DNA of 5,963 bases from Thermoplasmata archaeon (GTDB lineage Archaea; Thermoplasmatota; Thermoplasmata; Thermoplasmatales; Thermoplasmataceae), in contig JAJYYD010000133.1 in NCBI GenBank assembly GCA_021801305.1, positions 1 through 5,963 on the forward strand, given 5' to 3'. A model generated the notes under the pieces. It ran no database searches and was not told the origin of the DNA. It saw nothing but the letters and a program-made list of their open reading frames with translations. Position numbers and translations under genes: made by a program. Below are positions 3,958 to 5,963 of the stretch, in pieces (position 1 is the first letter of the stretch; every line of letters begins with the position of its first letter).

Positions 3958-5963
3958 TCTTCTTGGAAATTAAAAAAGTCGCAGTGATCGGGTCCGGCCT
4001 TATGGGGCATGGAATTGCCGAGGTCTTTGCACTTTCTGGTTTTGAGGTGAGAATAGAGGATGCTTTTCCGGAAGCACTGGAAAAAGCTAAAGCCTCCATC
4101 GGGAAGAGTGTTGAGAAGCTTGTGAAATCCGGCAGGATAGACCAGCAGAAAGGAAAGGACACAATCGCAAGGATTAGCTATTTTTCACAGATGGAACCGG
4201 CAGTCAAGGATGCGGATTTCATCATTGAGGCAGTTCCAGAAATAATGGAACTGAAGAAGGAGGTATTTTCAGGCATAGATAAATTTGCAAGGCCTGATGC
4301 CATAGTGGCATCCAACACATCAAACATAAAGATATCATCTCTGGCCGAAAACATGAAGCATCCGGAGAATGTTGTGGGAATGCATTTCTTCAATCCTCCA
4401 GTTGTACTCAAACTTGTGGAGGTCATAAAGGGTGAGAAAACTTCACAGAAGGTTTTTGATGAAACTTTTGAGCTTTCCAGGAAGATAGGAAAAACTCCAA
4501 TAAAGGTCCTGAAGGATTCCGCCGGTTTTGTGGTGAACCGTATAAATGCGCCTGAAAGCCTCTTCTTCTGTCTTGTGCTTGACCAGAATGTTGCAAAGCC
4601 TGAGGAGGTTGATACCTTTGCAAGAGGGCAGGGGCTTCCAATGGGGCCGTATGAACTCATGGACTATGTGGGAATTGACACGGTTGTCCATTCCCTGGAT
4701 TACTACGCCCAGGAACTGAGCCCGGAATATGGAAAGTGCAAAGCATTCAGGACCATGTACGAGAGCAAGAATCTTGGACTGAAAACCGGCAAGGGTTTTT
4801 ACACTTGGAAAGAGGGGCATGCCGAGATTCCAAAGGCCTCACCAACGGAGAAGCTGGAACTTATGGATGTCCTGGCCGTGGAGCTCAATGAGGCTGTGAA
4901 GATCATAGAGGAGAAAATTGCCCTTCCAGCTGATATAGAAATCGGGGTGAAACTTGGCATGAACAGGCCTTTCGGACCCATATCGGTTGCAGAGGGGCTG
5001 ACAAATGCAGAGGTGAAGAAGAAGCTTGAGACCCTTGCTGCGAAATACGGCACAGTGGTTTTCGAACCGGCTGAATCCATAAAGAAAGGGAAGCTGAAGG
5101 AGATCATATCCATAAAGTCTTTTGATCAGGATGGCAAAAAACCAGCTACTGCACCAGAGGTTCCTGCAGGTTCATCTTCCTCACCAGGGGATCAGGTAGT
5201 GATCATGGAAAAACTTCCAGGAAAGGTTGCTAGAATTTCAATAAACAATACAAAAAATAACCTTCTCAGTTCCGAAGTGCTTTCAGATCTGGAGAAGAAC
5301 ATACTGGCACTCTGGAATGACCATGATGTGAACGTAATCATCGTTACCGGGAAGGGACCGGTATTTTCAGCCGGGGCACAACTTTCACAGTTCTTCCCGG
5401 GTTCCATGGATTTCATGGAGCATTCCAGGAAAGGGGAGAGAACATTCAGGCTCCTTTCCGAGATACCAAAAATAACCATAGCAGAGATGAAGGGATACAC
5501 TTTGGGAGGAGGATTTGAACTCTCTCTTGCATGCGACCTCAGGGTTGGCACAGAGGATGTCCAGATAGGATTCCCGGAAGTCACTCTTGGTCTCGTTCCG
5601 GGATGGGGAGGAACCCAGAGGCTTCCCAGGCTTCTTGGAACATCCCGTGCCTCATACCTCATACTGACTGGGACCAGGTTCAGCGGGAAAGAAGCTTTCG
5701 ACATGGGCATTGTCAACCGCCTGTTCCCAAAAGAACATGTGGACGAGGAGACACTCAAATTCGCTGAGGAACTTGCCCAGAAAGCAGCACCTACAGCAGC
5801 GGCCCTTGCAAAGAGGCTCATAAACAAGGGATCGGAAGTGCCCATGGATGCGGGACTGGAGATGGAATCAATAGCCATGGGACTGCTTTATGGCACAGAT
5901 GACCTTAAGGAGGGAATCTCTGCATTCCTCCAGAAAAGGAAGCCAGAGTATCCCGGAAGGTAG
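3954..5963 (+). CDS. Bifunctional 3-hydroxyacyl-CoA dehydrogenase / enoyl-CoA hydratase fusion
   Basis: This cytoplasmic fusion enzyme hydrates trans-2-enoyl-CoA to (S)-3-hydroxyacyl-CoA and oxidises it to 3-ketoacyl-CoA with NAD+. The Rossmann domain comes first, with GSGLMG at 13-18 and the ribose-binding acid D36. Dehydrogenase residues are S123, the catalytic dyad H144 (GMHFFNPP) and E156, and N195, spaced as in the human enzyme. Two 3HCDH C-terminal repeats follow, with LPMGPYELMD near 228 and NRPFGPISVAEG near 337. A Pro/Ala/Ser linker at about 390-413 leads to a crotonase domain with the oxyanion-hole segment FSAGA at 471 and GGG at 518-520, plus catalytic E522 and E542. The domain order is opposite to bacterial FadB but usual for archaeal fusions, as is the length of 669 aa. 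The GTG at 3954 overlaps the SCP2 stop. A TTG at 3963 giving MEIKKVAV is an equally good start. The chain ends at the last base of the window and is complete. Confidence 0.93.
   Translation: MIFLEIKKVAVIGSGLMGHGIAEVFALSGFEVRIEDAFPEALEKAKASIGKSVEKLVKSGRIDQQKGKDTIARISYFSQMEPAVKDADFIIEAVPEIMELKKEVFSGIDKFARPDAIVASNTSNIKISSLAENMKHPENVVGMHFFNPPVVLKLVEVIKGEKTSQKVFDETFELSRKIGKTPIKVLKDSAGFVVNRINAPESLFFCLVLDQNVAKPEEVDTFARGQGLPMGPYELMDYVGIDTVVHSLDYYAQELSPEYGKCKAFRTMYESKNLGLKTGKGFYTWKEGHAEIPKASPTEKLELMDVLAVELNEAVKIIEEKIALPADIEIGVKLGMNRPFGPISVAEGLTNAEVKKKLETLAAKYGTVVFEPAESIKKGKLKEIISIKSFDQDGKKPATAPEVPAGSSSSPGDQVVIMEKLPGKVARISINNTKNNLLSSEVLSDLEKNILALWNDHDVNVIIVTGKGPVFSAGAQLSQFFPGSMDFMEHSRKGERTFRLLSEIPKITIAEMKGYTLGGGFELSLACDLRVGTEDVQIGFPEVTLGLVPGWGGTQRLPRLLGTSRASYLILTGTRFSGKEAFDMGIVNRLFPKEHVDEETLKFAEELAQKAAPTAAALAKRLINKGSEVPMDAGLEMESIAMGLLYGTDDLKEGISAFLQKRKPEYPGR

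Noticed and set aside
4178..5878. Long minus-strand ORFs (up to 228 codons) opposite the dehydrogenase/hydratase gene.
   Set aside because: They mirror the codon structure of a well-supported gene. Their Ser/Phe/Pro-rich products are typical of antisense translation, and no promoter or family motif was found.

Overview
The window looks like a chromosomal segment of a moderately GC-rich archaeon, most probably an acidophilic Thermoplasmatales-type heterotroph. Four things point that way. Arginine is coded largely by AGG/AGA and isoleucine often by ATA. Genes that start transcription units have an A/T-rich archaeal box A about 25 nt before the start codon, as expected for leaderless mRNAs. A two-domain protein disulfide oxidoreductase and an archaeal-type dehydrogenase-hydratase fusion are present. 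No RNA gene, CRISPR array, insertion sequence or phage gene is visible. The lineage call is inference from gene content and style; there is no phylogenetic marker in the window.

Layout: (1) positions 3-1316, plus strand, hold the 3' part of an MFS phosphate:H+ symporter-like transporter whose 5' end lies outside the window. (2) A 45-bp convergent gap follows. (3) Positions 2725-1362, minus strand, hold a two-gene operon: an AlaX-type tRNA-Ala trans-editing protein followed 5 bp later by a single-domain metallo-beta-lactamase-fold hydrolase of the glyoxalase II-like type. (4) A divergent intergenic region of about 173 bp carries one box A per direction, an 18-bp near-central palindrome and a smaller inverted repeat beside one box A. 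(5) On the plus strand come a glutaredoxin-like protein disulfide oxidoreductase, then its own-promoter neighbour, a stand-alone SCP2 lipid-carrier protein, whose stop codon overlaps the start of a 3-hydroxyacyl-CoA dehydrogenase / enoyl-CoA hydratase fusion that ends exactly at the window edge.

How the genes may work together: the SCP2 and dehydrogenase/hydratase pair are almost certainly co-translated. They suggest a lipid or acyl-CoA carrier feeding the two middle steps of beta-oxidation (or a C4 crotonyl/3-hydroxybutyryl-CoA interconversion). The AlaX/MBL operon and the disulfide oxidoreductase are quality-control and redox genes that share a divergent promoter region. The transporter appears unrelated.

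No clearly novel multi-gene system is present. The most interesting points are the SCP2 plus dehydrogenase/hydratase coupling, the palindrome in the divergent promoter region, and the Asp-for-Cys change in the AlaX zinc motif. Several start codons also need correction or are ambiguous.
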